Assembly (NCBI GenBank): GCA_945638575.1
Contig: CALZDP010000012.1
Location: forward strand, 1-37,445
Direction: 5' to 3'
Source: an uncultured Clostridia bacterium
GTDB lineage: Bacteria; Bacillota; Clostridia; Christensenellales; Borkfalkiaceae
DNA length: 37,445 nucleotides
In this document: piece by piece, positions 17,159-25,677 of the stretch
How positions within the stretch are numbered: the first letter of the stretch is position 1
Layout: every line of letters begins with the position of its first letter
Translations under genes and position numbers: made by a program
Notes under the pieces: model-generated
What the model saw: only the letters and a program-made list of their open reading frames with translations
Told to the model about the DNA's origin: nothing
Databases searched by the model: none

Positions 17159-17213
17159 ATCTGCCCGAAGCGTTGATGTTTTTTGAGTAATACAATAATT
17201 TAAAAAATATCGA

Positions 17214-17238
17214 ATAACGGGCCTATAGGCTGACTTTT
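17214..17238 (-). repeat. Interspersed CTATAR repeat, copy 2 (purB-purA gap)
   Basis: In reverse complement it reads AAAAGTCAGCCTATA then GGCCCGTTAT, a full-length consensus match. It lies just upstream of the purA ribosome site. Confidence 0.8.
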
Positions 17239-17262
17239 TAATATTTAACAGGAGGTTTTTTT

Positions 17263-18537
17263 ATGCTTACGGCTATTGTCGGAACAAATTGGGGCGATGA
17301 AGGTAAAGGTAGAATGGTTGACTTGCTTTCACGCGATTACGATATCGTTTGCCGCTATCAAGGCGGTAACAATGCGGGACACACCGTTATAAACGAAAGG
17401 GGTAAGTTCGTGCTTAACCTGTTGCCGTCCGGTATTTTGCGTGACAATACGGTTTGCGCTATGGGGCTTGGTATGGTGGTCGATTGCGAACATCTTTTCA
17501 ACGAAGTCGCGCGCATTAAAGAAAAAGGGGTTTTGGTATCATCCGATAACCTTAAAATAAGCGACAAGGCTACTATCTGTATGCCTTACCACAAACTTTT
17601 GGACTGTTTGGAAGAAGATAGGTTAAAAGATAAAAAATTCGGTTCTACGCGTAGGGGAATAGCGCCTTGTTATGCGGATAAATACATGAAAAAGACTTTA
17701 CGCTTCGGCGACCTTTTGCATCCCGAACTTTTAAAGCAAAAACTTAAAGATATTGCGGAATGGAAAAACTTGGTGGTTGAAAAAGGTTACGGAAGCCAAC
17801 CGGTTGACTATGAAAAACTGTTTGATTGGTTAAACACCTACGCCATGCCCTTTAAAGATTGCGTTTGCGATTTGTCGTCATACCTTGAAAATGCCGCTAA
17901 AAATGGTAAAAATATTATGTTTGAAGCCCAACTGGGAAGTTTAAGGGATATCGATTACGGTATTTTTCCGTACACCTCGTCATCATCTACCATTGCTTCT
18001 TATGCGCCTATCGGGGCTGGTATACCGCAGTATAAAATCGACAAAGTAATCGGTGTTATGAAGGCTTATTCCAGTTGCGTCGGCGAAGGTCCTTTTACGT
18101 GCGAACTTTTCGGCGAAGAAGGGGATAAGTTAAGGGAAGCCGGCGGAGAGTACGGCGCGGCAACCGGCAGACCGAGGCGCGTCGGCGGTTTTGACGTTGT
18201 TGCTTCACGCTACGGCGCAAAGGTACAGGGCGCTGATGAAATCGCCTTAACAAAACTTGACATTTTATCTTCTTATGAAAAAATTCCCGTGTGCGTTTCT
18301 TACAACGTGAACGGTAAAACGGTCGAAAACTTCCCGATTGGCGAAGATTTAAGAATCGCAACCCCCAACTATATCTATTTGGACGGTTGGAAGCAAGATA
18401 TTTCCTCTTGCAGGAAAAAGGAGGATTTACCTAAAGCCGCTATCGAGTACGTTAAGTTTATCGAAACCGCTATCGGTAAGCCCGTTAAATACCTGTCCGT
18501 GGGCGCGGAAAGGGATTGCATTATCGAAATGTATTAA
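17263..18537 (+). CDS. purA: Adenylosuccinate synthetase
   Basis: The 424-aa enzyme converts IMP, aspartate and GTP to adenylosuccinate, the first committed step to AMP. The N-terminal nucleotide loop GTNWGDEGKGRMVDLLS (about 7-23) and CRYQGGNNAGHTV are diagnostic, as are GSTRRGIAPCY and TGRPRRVGGFD. Its length matches the family (about 425-430). A strong AGGAGG sits eight bases before ATG 17263. The terminator at 18581-18610 follows. With purB upstream it completes AMP synthesis from IMP. Confidence 0.97.
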   Translation: MLTAIVGTNWGDEGKGRMVDLLSRDYDIVCRYQGGNNAGHTVINERGKFVLNLLPSGILRDNTVCAMGLGMVVDCEHLFNEVARIKEKGVLVSSDNLKISDKATICMPYHKLLDCLEEDRLKDKKFGSTRRGIAPCYADKYMKKTLRFGDLLHPELLKQKLKDIAEWKNLVVEKGYGSQPVDYEKLFDWLNTYAMPFKDCVCDLSSYLENAAKNGKNIMFEAQLGSLRDIDYGIFPYTSSSSTIASYAPIGAGIPQYKIDKVIGVMKAYSSCVGEGPFTCELFGEEGDKLREAGGEYGAATGRPRRVGGFDVVASRYGAKVQGADEIALTKLDILSSYEKIPVCVSYNVNGKTVENFPIGEDLRIATPNYIYLDGWKQDISSCRKKEDLPKAAIEYVKFIETAIGKPVKYLSVGAERDCIIEMY

Positions 18538-18550
18538 AGATAAAAATACC

Positions 18551-18576
18551 GTTAACGGGCTTATAGCCCGATTTTA
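18551..18576 (-). repeat. Interspersed CTATAR repeat, copy 3 (after purA)
   Basis: In reverse complement it reads TAAAATCGGGCTATA then AGCCCGTTAAC. In this copy the core is a perfect short hairpin, CGGGCTTATAGCCCG, just upstream of the purA terminator. Confidence 0.75.
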
Positions 18577-18580
18577 TGTA

Positions 18581-18610
18581 AAAAACGCACTCGTTTACGG
18601 GTGCGTTTTT
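18581..18610. terminator. Bidirectional terminator between purA and spmB
   Basis: AAAAACGCAC pairs with GTGCGTTTTT around a 10-nt loop, with T runs on both strands. It serves the convergent purA and spmB genes. Confidence 0.85.
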
Positions 18611-18631
18611 GTGTGCGAAACTAATGCTTGT

Positions 18632-19138
18632 TTACATAATTCTACATATAAAACAGGCAAAAACCGTTGCTAAAAAATTAGATATAAGCGATATTAAAAA
18701 GGGCAATACGGGCGGTTTCGATTTGCATTTAGAGTAGTATACCGCACCTACGTAAAATACGGTTTCGCTGGAACCGTAAATTGCGCAGGCACATCGCGAC
18801 AGGTAACTGTCCACGCCGTAATCGGTCATGATTTTAGATAAAATACCAAGGCTTCCGCTACCCGAAAAGGGCTTTAAAAGTATTAGCGGAACAAGGGACT
18901 TATCTATACCGAAAAAACCGAAAAAGTCCGCCGATAGGTCGATTATCGCTTTGCTTAGCCCGCTTTTTTCAAAAAGTTCGGTCATAATAAATATCGCCGC
19001 AAGGTATGGGAATATCGATAACACGAGAGGAAATGCTTTTTTTGCGCCTTTAACGAATGTATCGTAAACCTTGCCACCTTTAACGGCGACGGATAAAATT
19101 ACCGTTATAACAAGAAGGGGAATTACATAAGCGCTCAT
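18632..19138 (-). CDS. spmB: Spore maturation protein B
   Basis: The 168-aa membrane protein has four to five hydrophobic segments and the nucleoside-recognition (Gate) domain pattern: FPYLAAIFIMTELFEKSGL, LKPFSGSGSLGIL and YGSSETVFYVGAVYY. In Bacillus, SpmA and SpmB act in the mother cell and are needed for normal core dehydration and heat resistance of spores; their biochemical activity is not established. The start codon overlaps the stop of spmA by four bases, so the two are translationally coupled. Presence of the pair implies that this organism, or a recent ancestor, forms endospores. Confidence 0.93.
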   Translation of the reverse strand: MSAYVIPLLVITVILSVAVKGGKVYDTFVKGAKKAFPLVLSIFPYLAAIFIMTELFEKSGLSKAIIDLSADFFGFFGIDKSLVPLILLKPFSGSGSLGILSKIMTDYGVDSYLSRCACAIYGSSETVFYVGAVYYSKCKSKPPVLPFLISLISNFLATVFACFICRIM

Positions 19139-19680
19139 CTTTTACAAAAAATTTTCACCAAAAGTATCCCCGTTATTGTCGAAACCGCGGTCGATAAAAG
19201 GGTTGGTAAAATTATATCCTGCGGATTTACCGAACCGAATGACGCCCTTAAACCTATTACAGAAATGGGCAACAGTTGTATCGATGAAGACGCTAATACA
19301 AAAAGCATATTTTGCCCGAAACGGTTTCCTTCGTTTTCAAGATATTTTTCCGCTTCTATGCCCATAGGTGTTGCCACACCGCCTAAACCCAAAAGGTTTG
19401 CGGATAGATTCATACAGATATATCCGCTTGATTTTTCATCAGTTTTACCGAAAATCCATTTGACGGGTTTTTTCAAAATTTTTGCGATTAACCGACCTAT
19501 ACCGCCCCTTTCTATAAGTTCAAACACCCCGTACCAAAGTGCGTATATGCAAAAAAGTTTACCGCATAAAGATATCGATTTTTCTACGCCGTCCGTCATT
19601 ACCGTTACCACTGAGGTCGGATTTTGCACAGTCAGCAAAATTAAAGATATAAGGGTTATTACCGTAAAAATTGCGTTCAT
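19135..19680 (-). CDS. spmA: Spore maturation protein A
   Basis: The 181-aa membrane protein belongs to the SpmA/nucleoside-recognition family. Typical motifs are LWYGVFELIERGG, NLSANLLGLGGVATPMGIEA and QLLPISVIGLRASFGS. It is upstream of and coupled to spmB. The ribosome site is weak (GGGA about ten bases before ATG). No consensus sigma-A promoter is visible in 19681-19850, which fits control by a sporulation sigma factor, though I could not identify the element. The stretch encoding GGIGRL (about 19492-19517) resembles the interspersed repeat, but the protein sequence is plausible for the family. Confidence 0.93.
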   Translation of the reverse strand: MNAIFTVITLISLILLTVQNPTSVVTVMTDGVEKSISLCGKLFCIYALWYGVFELIERGGIGRLIAKILKKPVKWIFGKTDEKSSGYICMNLSANLLGLGGVATPMGIEAEKYLENEGNRFGQNMLFVLASSSIQLLPISVIGLRASFGSVNPQDIILPTLLSTAVSTITGILLVKIFCKR

Positions 19681-19850
19681 AAATAATATTCCCGAAATAA
19701 ATTATGAAAACCGCCGTCTTATTATGTTTTACTTTTTAACTAATTTATGATATATTTAATAAAAGCAGTCAAAAATATTATTAAATAGATAAACCGCTTT
19801 TAAAAAAATTTTGATTCAAAACTTATTTGGATTTTGCGCGAGGCATAATT

Positions 19851-21845
19851 ATGGAAAATAAAAACACTTTTTACATCACTACGCCCATTTATTACCCGAG
19901 CGGTAATTGGCATATCGGTACCTGCTATACCACCGTCGTTTGCGACGCTATCGCAAGATTTTACCGCATGACCGGTCGTGAAGTTTTCTTTTTGACGGGA
20001 ACCGACGAACACGGTCAAAAAATTCAGGCAAAAGCCAAAGAAAAGGGCGTTACCCCCAAAGAGTTCGTTGACGCTATCGTTTCCGACCTAAAAGAAATTT
20101 GGAAGATGCTTGATATTTCTTACGACCGTTTTATCAGGACGACCGACCCCGACCATATCAAAACGGTACAGTACGTTTTTAAGCGTTTATACGAAAACGG
20201 CGACATTTATAAATCACGTTACGAAGGTTGGTACTGTACCGAGTGCGAAAGTTTTTTTACCGAAATCCAATTAAAAGACGGCAAATGCCCCGATTGCGGT
20301 AGAGAAGTTCATATGGAAAAGGAAGAAAGTTACTTTTTAAGGCTTTCTAAATACGCCGACAGGATTTTGGACCTTTACAAAAATAATCCCGACTTTTTGC
20401 AGCCCAAATCCCGTATGAACGAAATGATTAATAACTTCATAAAACCGGGACTTCAAGATTTGTGCGTGTCCAGAACTTCTGTAAAATGGGGTATTCCCGT
20501 GGAATTCGACCCCGACCATACCGTTTATGTTTGGATTGACGCCTTGTCGAACTATATTTCCGCGCTTGGCTACAAAAACGGCAATCAAGAGTTGTTCGAT
20601 AAATTTTGGCCCTGCGATTTGCATATGACCGGTAAAGAAATTATAAGGTTCCACGCCATTATTTGGCCAGCCATTTTAATGGCTTTGGATTTGCCCCTTC
20701 CCAAGCGCGTTTACGGCCACGGGTGGCTCTTAATCGGCGGCGACAAACTGTCTAAAAGCAAACAGGATAAAATTTCCACCGAACTTACAGATCCGAAAGA
20801 AATCGTCGTACGCTACGGAAAAGATGCGCTCAGATACTTTTTGTTAAGGGAAATACCTTTCGGAAGCGACGGCGCTTATTCTAACGAAGCCTTTTTAAAC
20901 CGCATTAACAGCGATTTAAGTAACGATCTCGGTAACTTGGTTTCAAGGACTACGGCGATGATTTATCAAAACTTTGACGGCGTTTTGCCGGCGCCTTGTC
21001 AAAAAGAACCCGTCGACCAAGAACTTATATGCTTGGCGGAAGGACTTTTGGAAGCGGTTACTCGCGATATAGAAGAAATTAACGTTCCCAAAGCGCTTTC
21101 GGATATTTTCAAAGTCGTCGGCAGGGCAAACAAATACATTGACGAAACCACTCCTTGGGTTTTGGCAAAAGAACCCGACAAAAAAGGCAGGCTTGCAGCC
21201 GTCCTGTATAATTTGGCTGAAACTATCAGAATTTGCGCTACTATGCTTTTGCCGTTTATACCTTCGTCGGCTGAAAAAATTCTTGCTTACTTAGGAATTA
21301 CCGAAAAAGTAGGCTTTGATACGATAAAAGGATTCGGCGGATTAAATAGCGGTATCACGATTGAAAAAGCACAGCCAATCTTCCCGAGAATCGACGTTAA
21401 AAAGGAAATTAAAGAAATCGATGAAATGATGATAAAACGGCATAAAGAGGCGCAAAAGACTTTGCAGTCTGCTGATAAAAATGCAGAAAAGTCCGCCAAT
21501 AAGCCCGTTATCGACCATCCCGAAGAAATTACCATCGATGACTTTTTTAAAACAGAACTTCGCGTTGCATTGGTTACTGCGTGTGAAAAGGTGGAAAAAT
21601 CCGACAAACTTTTAAAGATTCAACTATCCTTAGGCGACGAAACCAGACAAGTAGTAAGCGGAATTGCAAAATATTATTCACCGGAAGAATTGGTCGGTAA
21701 AAAGGTCGTGCTTGTCGCTAACCTTAAGACGGCAAAATTGCGCGGTGTTGAAAGTCAGGGCATGATTTTGTGTGGTGAATGCGGCGATACGGTAAAACTT
21801 ATCGAGCCGGATTCTTCTCTAAAAGAAGGCAGTAAAATTCGCTGA
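19851..21845 (+). CDS. metG: Methionyl-tRNA synthetase with C-terminal tRNA-binding domain
   Basis: This class I synthetase charges tRNA-Met. The ATG at 19851 is preferred (664 aa, GAGG eight bases upstream); an in-frame TTG at 19827 would place that ribosome site inside the gene. Motifs are HIG (21-23), zinc-knuckle cysteines CTEC...CPDC (about 129-149) and the ATP loop KLSKS (about 298-302, the KMSKS equivalent). The C-terminal 110 residues (from about DDFFKTELRVALV) form the EMAP/Trbp111-type tRNA-binding and dimerisation domain. It is followed 14 bases later by tatD, the usual Firmicutes order. Confidence 0.96.
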   Translation: MENKNTFYITTPIYYPSGNWHIGTCYTTVVCDAIARFYRMTGREVFFLTGTDEHGQKIQAKAKEKGVTPKEFVDAIVSDLKEIWKMLDISYDRFIRTTDPDHIKTVQYVFKRLYENGDIYKSRYEGWYCTECESFFTEIQLKDGKCPDCGREVHMEKEESYFLRLSKYADRILDLYKNNPDFLQPKSRMNEMINNFIKPGLQDLCVSRTSVKWGIPVEFDPDHTVYVWIDALSNYISALGYKNGNQELFDKFWPCDLHMTGKEIIRFHAIIWPAILMALDLPLPKRVYGHGWLLIGGDKLSKSKQDKISTELTDPKEIVVRYGKDALRYFLLREIPFGSDGAYSNEAFLNRINSDLSNDLGNLVSRTTAMIYQNFDGVLPAPCQKEPVDQELICLAEGLLEAVTRDIEEINVPKALSDIFKVVGRANKYIDETTPWVLAKEPDKKGRLAAVLYNLAETIRICATMLLPFIPSSAEKILAYLGITEKVGFDTIKGFGGLNSGITIEKAQPIFPRIDVKKEIKEIDEMMIKRHKEAQKTLQSADKNAEKSANKPVIDHPEEITIDDFFKTELRVALVTACEKVEKSDKLLKIQLSLGDETRQVVSGIAKYYSPEELVGKKVVLVANLKTAKLRGVESQGMILCGECGDTVKLIEPDSSLKEGSKIR

Positions 21846-21859
21846 ATTTCAGTTTAAAT

Positions 21860-22630
21860 ATGTGTTACTATATAGACTCTCATTGTCATTTGACGGATAA
21901 GCGGTATTGCTCTCAAATAGAAGTTGTAAAAAGGGCAAACGATTCGGGGGTAAAAACCCTTGTCGATATAGGTTGGGACGAAACAAGTACACTACAGGCA
22001 AAAGACAATTCCGAAACTTTTGCTTGCGTCTACTTTTCTGCCGGTATACACCCGTCCGAAAGTTTAAAAAGTTGCGATAACCGCCCTATAGAGGCACTTT
22101 TAACTCACGATAAGTGTGTTGCGGTAGGCGAAATCGGGCTTGATTATCACTACGAAGGTTTTGATAAAGATAGGCAAAAAGAACTTTTTGAAAGTCAAAT
22201 TTATCTTGCGGACAGATATTCTTTGCCGATTATAATACATTCACGCGACGCTTCTAAAGATATGTTGGATATCCTTAACGCTAACAAAAACCGTTTGACA
22301 AACGGTTTTTTGATGCATTGCTATAGCGAAAGCCGTGAACAGGCAAAAAATTATCTTGATCTTGGCGCATATTTTGCTTTCGGCGGTGTTATAACCTTTA
22401 AAAACAGCAAAAAGGATGATATCGTGCGTTCCATTCCCATTGACAGGATATTGGCGGAAACCGATTCGCCGTATATGTCGCCGGAGCCTTTCAGGGGCAG
22501 TGTAAACGAACCTAAAAACGTCGTTTACGTATACAAAAAACTTTCCGAACTTTACGGCAAAACGGTTGAGAAAACCTCGGAAACAATAAAGGGTAATTTT
22601 TTAAAATTTTTTAAAAAAGTCGACCTATAA
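21860..22630 (+). CDS. tatD: TatD-family metal-dependent DNase/hydrolase
   Basis: The 256-aa cytoplasmic TIM-barrel amidohydrolase-type protein has metal ligands in DSHCHLTD, GEIGLDYHY, HSRDA, LMHCYS and AETDSPYM, as in TatD/YabD nucleases. It lies between metG and rsmA as in Bacillus. The ribosome site is weak. The last codons and stop (KKVDL, TAA 22628-22630) are supplied by a copy of the interspersed repeat at 22615-22640. A second stretch, 22076-22102, encoding DNRPIEALL, also resembles the repeat. Removing the first would change the C-terminus only. Confidence 0.93.
   Translation: MCYYIDSHCHLTDKRYCSQIEVVKRANDSGVKTLVDIGWDETSTLQAKDNSETFACVYFSAGIHPSESLKSCDNRPIEALLTHDKCVAVGEIGLDYHYEGFDKDRQKELFESQIYLADRYSLPIIIHSRDASKDMLDILNANKNRLTNGFLMHCYSESREQAKNYLDLGAYFAFGGVITFKNSKKDDIVRSIPIDRILAETDSPYMSPEPFRGSVNEPKNVVYVYKKLSELYGKTVEKTSETIKGNFLKFFKKVDL
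22076..22102 (-). repeat. Probable CTATAR repeat copy inside tatD
   Basis: In reverse complement it reads AAAAGTGCCTCTATA then GGGCGGTTATC. It is close to the intergenic copy at 32251-32275. It lies in a loop of variable length before GEIGLD. Confidence 0.5.
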
Positions 22631-22640
22631 GCCCGTTATA
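22615..22640 (+). repeat. Interspersed CTATAR repeat, copy spanning the tatD stop
   Basis: The sequence is AAAAGTCGACCTATA then AGCCCGTTATA. The tatD TAA stop is inside it. It is a good consensus match. Confidence 0.8.
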
Positions 22641-22676
22641 GCGGTTTTTTGTCCGCATTACAGTTAAAATATCATT

Positions 22677-23513
22677 ATGGAAATCAAACAGGCAATTATA
22701 AAAAACAATTTTCATTTCAATAAAAAATACGGCCAAAATTTTATCGAAAACCGAAGTTTGCTTTGTAAAATAGCCGACTGTGCCGATATACAAAAGACCG
22801 ATACCGTGTTGGAAATCGGCGTTGGAGCGGGTACGCTTACGAGGGTTTTATCGGAAAGGGCTAAACGGGTAGTGGGGTACGAGATAGATAAAAACCTTGC
22901 GCCTGTGCTTTCGGAAACTTTGGCAGGGGTTAATAATGCCGAAGTGGTTTTCCGTGATTTTATGAATGAAAGTATTGACGAAGCCAATAAGATTATCGGC
23001 GGAGAATTTATCGTTGTGGCAAACCTGCCGTATTATATAACTTCGCCCGTAACCATGCGGATTTTAGAAGAATACCCAAACTGCAAAAGGCTTGTTATTA
23101 TGGTACAAAAAGAGGTCGCCGACAGGTTTACAGCCGAATGCGGCACTAAAAATTACGGAAGCATTACGGCGGCGATAGATTATTACTGCGACGCAAAATA
23201 TATGTTTACCGTAACACGTGAAAACTTTTATCCTGTGCCAAACGTGGATTCTGCCGTGGTAAGAATGGACCGCGTATCAAAATACGCGCCGTTGTCGGAA
23301 CGTGCTTTTAAAGATACTTTGCGCGTTGCCTTTACTTTAAGAAGAAAAACTTTGGTAAACAACCTTATGCGCACATTATCTATGTCAAGGACGCAGTCCG
23401 AAGAAGTTTTGTCCGAACTCGGTTACGACTTAAACATCCGCGGAGAGGTCTTGTCAACACAGGATTTTGTAAATCTTTCCGACATACTTTATAAAAAAAA
23501 TATATTAAAATAA
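22677..23513 (+). CDS. rsmA: 16S rRNA dimethyladenosine transferase
   Basis: The 278-aa SAM-dependent methyltransferase (KsgA) dimethylates two adjacent adenosines near the 3' end of 16S rRNA in late small-subunit assembly. Diagnostic motifs are KKYGQNF, the SAM motif VLEIGVGAGTLT, the acidic loop GYEID, the catalytic NLPYYITSP and FYPVPNVDSAVVRM. ATG 22677 has no clear Shine-Dalgarno. In Bacillus the RNase M5 gene rnmV sits just upstream; here it is missing and the 46-bp gap is mostly interspersed repeat. Confidence 0.96.
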   Translation: MEIKQAIIKNNFHFNKKYGQNFIENRSLLCKIADCADIQKTDTVLEIGVGAGTLTRVLSERAKRVVGYEIDKNLAPVLSETLAGVNNAEVVFRDFMNESIDEANKIIGGEFIVVANLPYYITSPVTMRILEEYPNCKRLVIMVQKEVADRFTAECGTKNYGSITAAIDYYCDAKYMFTVTRENFYPVPNVDSAVVRMDRVSKYAPLSERAFKDTLRVAFTLRRKTLVNNLMRTLSMSRTQSEEVLSELGYDLNIRGEVLSTQDFVNLSDILYKKNILK

Positions 23514-23551
23514 CTTAAAGTTTTCATTTTGCTAAAAAAGCAAAAACATTA

Positions 23552-23578
23552 AATAATCGACCTATAGGAGGGTTTTTA
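23552..23578 (-). repeat. Interspersed CTATAR repeat supplying a ribosome site
   Basis: On the + strand it reads AATAATCGACCTATA then GGAGGGTTTTTA. The right part has become AGGAGGG, five bases before ATG 23578. Half of the copy therefore acts as the Shine-Dalgarno of the next gene. Confidence 0.75.
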
Positions 23579-24099
23579 TGGTAAAATTCGTTACAAAATT
23601 CAACGGCGAAATAACAATGGATTTAAATAAACACGTCTTAAAAAAGTTGTTGTTACCGCTTATTATTATCGCATTGCTTTTTACCGGTTGCGGTATAAAT
23701 TCCATAATTTCTGACGGTGATTGGATTTTCGGTATAGTTATTATCGCTTTCGGTGTTCTGTATGTACCTATTGTTTGGCTTTTAACAAGAATCATTCAAA
23801 AACGCCATAACAAAAGTATGTACATTATGTCTGAAGAAACCATTTCCACCTTTACTTTTACGGAAGATAAAATGTGCATCGAGGAAGTTAAATGCGACAA
23901 GTACAAGGCTAATGTAGAAGCCTCTTACGAATACCTGTATAAGGTCGATGAAACCGCTACCCATTATTTTTTGTATATATCTAAACAGCAATGCCACGTT
24001 ATTCCCAAATGCGATTTGGTAGAAGGTACGCTTGAAGAGTTAAATATTTTATTGTTTAATAATTTAGGACCAAAGTTTAACTTTAAAAAATCCAAGTAA
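23578..24099 (+). CDS. YcxB-like two-helix membrane protein
   Basis: The 173-aa product has two hydrophobic segments (about 25-42 and 50-68) and a soluble C-terminal domain with ISTFTFTEDKMCIEE, YEYLYKVDETATHYFLYISKQQCHVIPK and a leucine-rich end. This is the pattern of the YcxB-like family, small membrane proteins of unknown function in Firmicutes. A cysteine in LLFTGC resembles a lipobox, but it falls inside a membrane helix preceded by a long N-terminus, so lipidation is unlikely. Its ribosome site lies in an interspersed repeat copy. It is the last gene before the tRNA-linked accessory region. Confidence 0.7.
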   Translation: MVKFVTKFNGEITMDLNKHVLKKLLLPLIIIALLFTGCGINSIISDGDWIFGIVIIAFGVLYVPIVWLLTRIIQKRHNKSMYIMSEETISTFTFTEDKMCIEEVKCDKYKANVEASYEYLYKVDETATHYFLYISKQQCHVIPKCDLVEGTLEELNILLFNNLGPKFNFKKSK

Positions 24100-24194
24100 C
24101 GGCATTTTTAATATATTTTTAACCTTGTTTTTTACCGCGTGATTTTTGCAAAACTCTAATTTGTAAAATAATTGTGAAAATATGCTAAAAAGCA

Positions 24195-24223
24195 TTGACA
24201 TTTTTGTTTTGTTTTTATATAAT
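24195..24223 (+). promoter_or_regulatory. Promoter of tRNA-Ser
   Basis: Perfect -35 TTGACA (24195-24200) and -10 TATAAT (24218-24223) with a 17-bp spacer lie about 40 bp before the mature tRNA. Confidence 0.85.
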
Positions 24224-24262
24224 AATTGAGCAATTTAACAAGAACTTGTTATTTTCGACTGT

Positions 24263-24350
24263 GGAGAGGTGTCTGAGAGGTCGATGGTGCAACATTGGAA
24301 ATGTTGTGTACGGAAACGTACCGCAGGTTCGAATCCTGTCCTCTCCGCCA
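24263..24350 (+). tRNA. tRNA-Ser (anticodon GGA)
   Basis: Acceptor arms GGAGAGG and CCTCTCC pair fully, followed by G73 and an encoded CCA. The anticodon stem CAACA/TGTTG holds loop TTGGAAA with anticodon GGA, which reads UCC and UCU serine codons. A long variable arm (GTACGGAAACGTAC) is typical of class II tRNAs, and the T arm contains GGTTCGAATCC. It is a single tRNA transcription unit with its own promoter and terminator. Confidence 0.97.
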
Positions 24351-24352
24351 TC

Positions 24353-24402
24353 AAGACACACGCAAAAGGAGCGTACAAAACTCCGCCGCGTGTGTCTTTT
24401 TT
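24353..24402 (+). terminator. Terminator of tRNA-Ser
   Basis: The 11-bp stem AAGACACACGC / GCGTGTGTCTT, with a small inner hairpin (GGAG...CTCC), is followed by a T run. Confidence 0.85.
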
Positions 24403-24719
24403 ATGCAAAACAGGGGTAAATTGTCGTTTTTATGGCAGTTTCCCCTTTTTGTTGTTTATTCGCGTATCGCCGTAGGAATTCGTTCCTCACTCGCTTTGGA
24501 AAATCGCAAAACCTTAACGATGACGCAAAAAGGATTTTTGCACGATATCCCAATAGGTGAGTACCTCGAAGTGTTCGCAAATGTGAGAATCCTGTCGGAG
24601 TAGGAAATTAAATCCGTCCTGCCGGACGGGATATATGCTTTTCCCTAATCGTGGCGGGTAGAAATAACCTTACGATCTACGTCCATTTGTGTTTGAAGCC
24701 CGACTTCCGACTTGTTTAC
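24403..24719. other. Intergenic region with no intact gene
   Basis: About 320 bp without a credible gene. A short open frame ending at 24603 (MTQKGFLHDIPIGEYLEVFANVRILSE) has no ribosome site and may be a gene remnant. The piece GAATCCTGTC near 24591 matches ten bases of the tRNA T arm, too short to call an attachment site. Confidence 0.4.
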
Positions 24720-24748
24720 TTGACAAAATAAACAATATATGACATAAT
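24720..24748 (+). promoter_or_regulatory. Promoter of the zinc-ribbon membrane protein gene
   Basis: -35 TTGACA (24720-24725) and -10 CATAAT (24743-24748) have a 17-bp spacer, about 32 bp before ATG 24781. Confidence 0.7.
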
Positions 24749-24780
24749 TATCATAACATTACAGACGAAGGAGGGGAATT

Positions 24781-25677
24781 ATGGCAAAAAAATATGTATA
24801 TACAGGTAGAATCAAACATTACTGCTCTTGCTGCGGCAAACTTCTGGAAACAGAATGGAATGGTCGGTACGAAAGCGATCTCTCCTCGGTTATGCAAGTC
24901 GATTCCGACGGTTTCGCAATCGTCCGTGACCGTTTGTGCGGAAAATGTCAGCACGAAGAAAATGCTACAATAATTAAAAAGACCGGCAAAGTCTTTAAGT
25001 TTTTGGCAATCGCCGTCATTGCGATACTTTTGATAACCGGCATAGTTCTTGCCACAGGTTACTTTTTGAACAATGCGGTTTTCGGGAACTCCGACCGGTT
25101 GAAAAAAAGTTTTGACAAAAAGCTCGAACAGTTTGAAAAAGATGAGCGAAAAAAAGAATATAACGACGGTTGCGAAACAGTAGCCACTGCTATCAAAGAG
25201 TGCTTTTCCTCAAATGATTATACCATATATTATTACGGCGAAAACGTAAAAGTCGAGATTACTAAATACACCGTAGCAAACACGACTTTGTACTCTTTAC
25301 AGTTTGATAAAGATTACGGCAAATACGCAAACAAGACTTATGTCATCAAAGACAACGTAATCTACGAAAACGGTGACGAAAAGTTCGCTTACCATGCCAC
25401 AAGTGAAGGCTACTCCGAATTGAAAGCGACGCTTGAATCCTATCTGCCCGAATATTCTTTCAAAACGAACATCTTTTCCTCTTATGCAAACATAAGCGAT
25501 GAAACGAATGTGATTACGGACGTTCTCTATTCCTCTTTGACTACCGTTTATTGCAACTACGACGAGAGCAAATTGTACTTCAAGAGTTCAAACGTGTTTT
25601 ACTACGCTTCTTTCGACGAAGCAGGCAAAGGCAAAACCATTTCATTCCCGAAAGAAAGCGAATACTCAGTAAAATAA
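24781..25677 (+). CDS. Membrane protein with N-terminal zinc-ribbon-like cysteines, unknown function
   Basis: I do not recognise the family of this 298-aa protein. The N-terminus has two cysteine pairs, YCSCCGKLL (about 14-22) and LCGKC (about 53-57), which look like a zinc ribbon. A single membrane helix follows (about 72-98, FLAIAVIAILLITGIVLA), then a charged, lysine-rich stretch and a C-terminal domain of about 190 residues rich in Tyr, Asp and Ser, with regular strand-like segments. By the positive-inside rule the cysteines are cytoplasmic and the C-terminal domain outside. The ribosome site is excellent (GGAGG eight bases before ATG), and the gene has its own promoter and terminator, so it is a monocistronic, apparently intact cargo gene of the tRNA-linked region. 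Confidence 0.7.
   Translation: MAKKYVYTGRIKHYCSCCGKLLETEWNGRYESDLSSVMQVDSDGFAIVRDRLCGKCQHEENATIIKKTGKVFKFLAIAVIAILLITGIVLATGYFLNNAVFGNSDRLKKSFDKKLEQFEKDERKKEYNDGCETVATAIKECFSSNDYTIYYYGENVKVEITKYTVANTTLYSLQFDKDYGKYANKTYVIKDNVIYENGDEKFAYHATSEGYSELKATLESYLPEYSFKTNIFSSYANISDETNVITDVLYSSLTTVYCNYDESKLYFKSSNVFYYASFDEAGKGKTISFPKESEYSVK

Noticed and set aside
19492..19517. Resemblance of spmA sequence to the interspersed repeat
   Set aside because: The right half matches, but the encoded RGGIGRLIAK fits the SpmA family and the left half is poor.
23527..23545. Terminator after rsmA (TTTTGCT...AGCAAAA)
   Set aside because: The stem is weak and AT-rich, and no T run follows.
24585..24606. Partial match to the tRNA-Ser T arm (GAATCCTGTC) as an integration attachment site
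   Set aside because: Only ten bases match, the acceptor end is not repeated, and no integrase is present.
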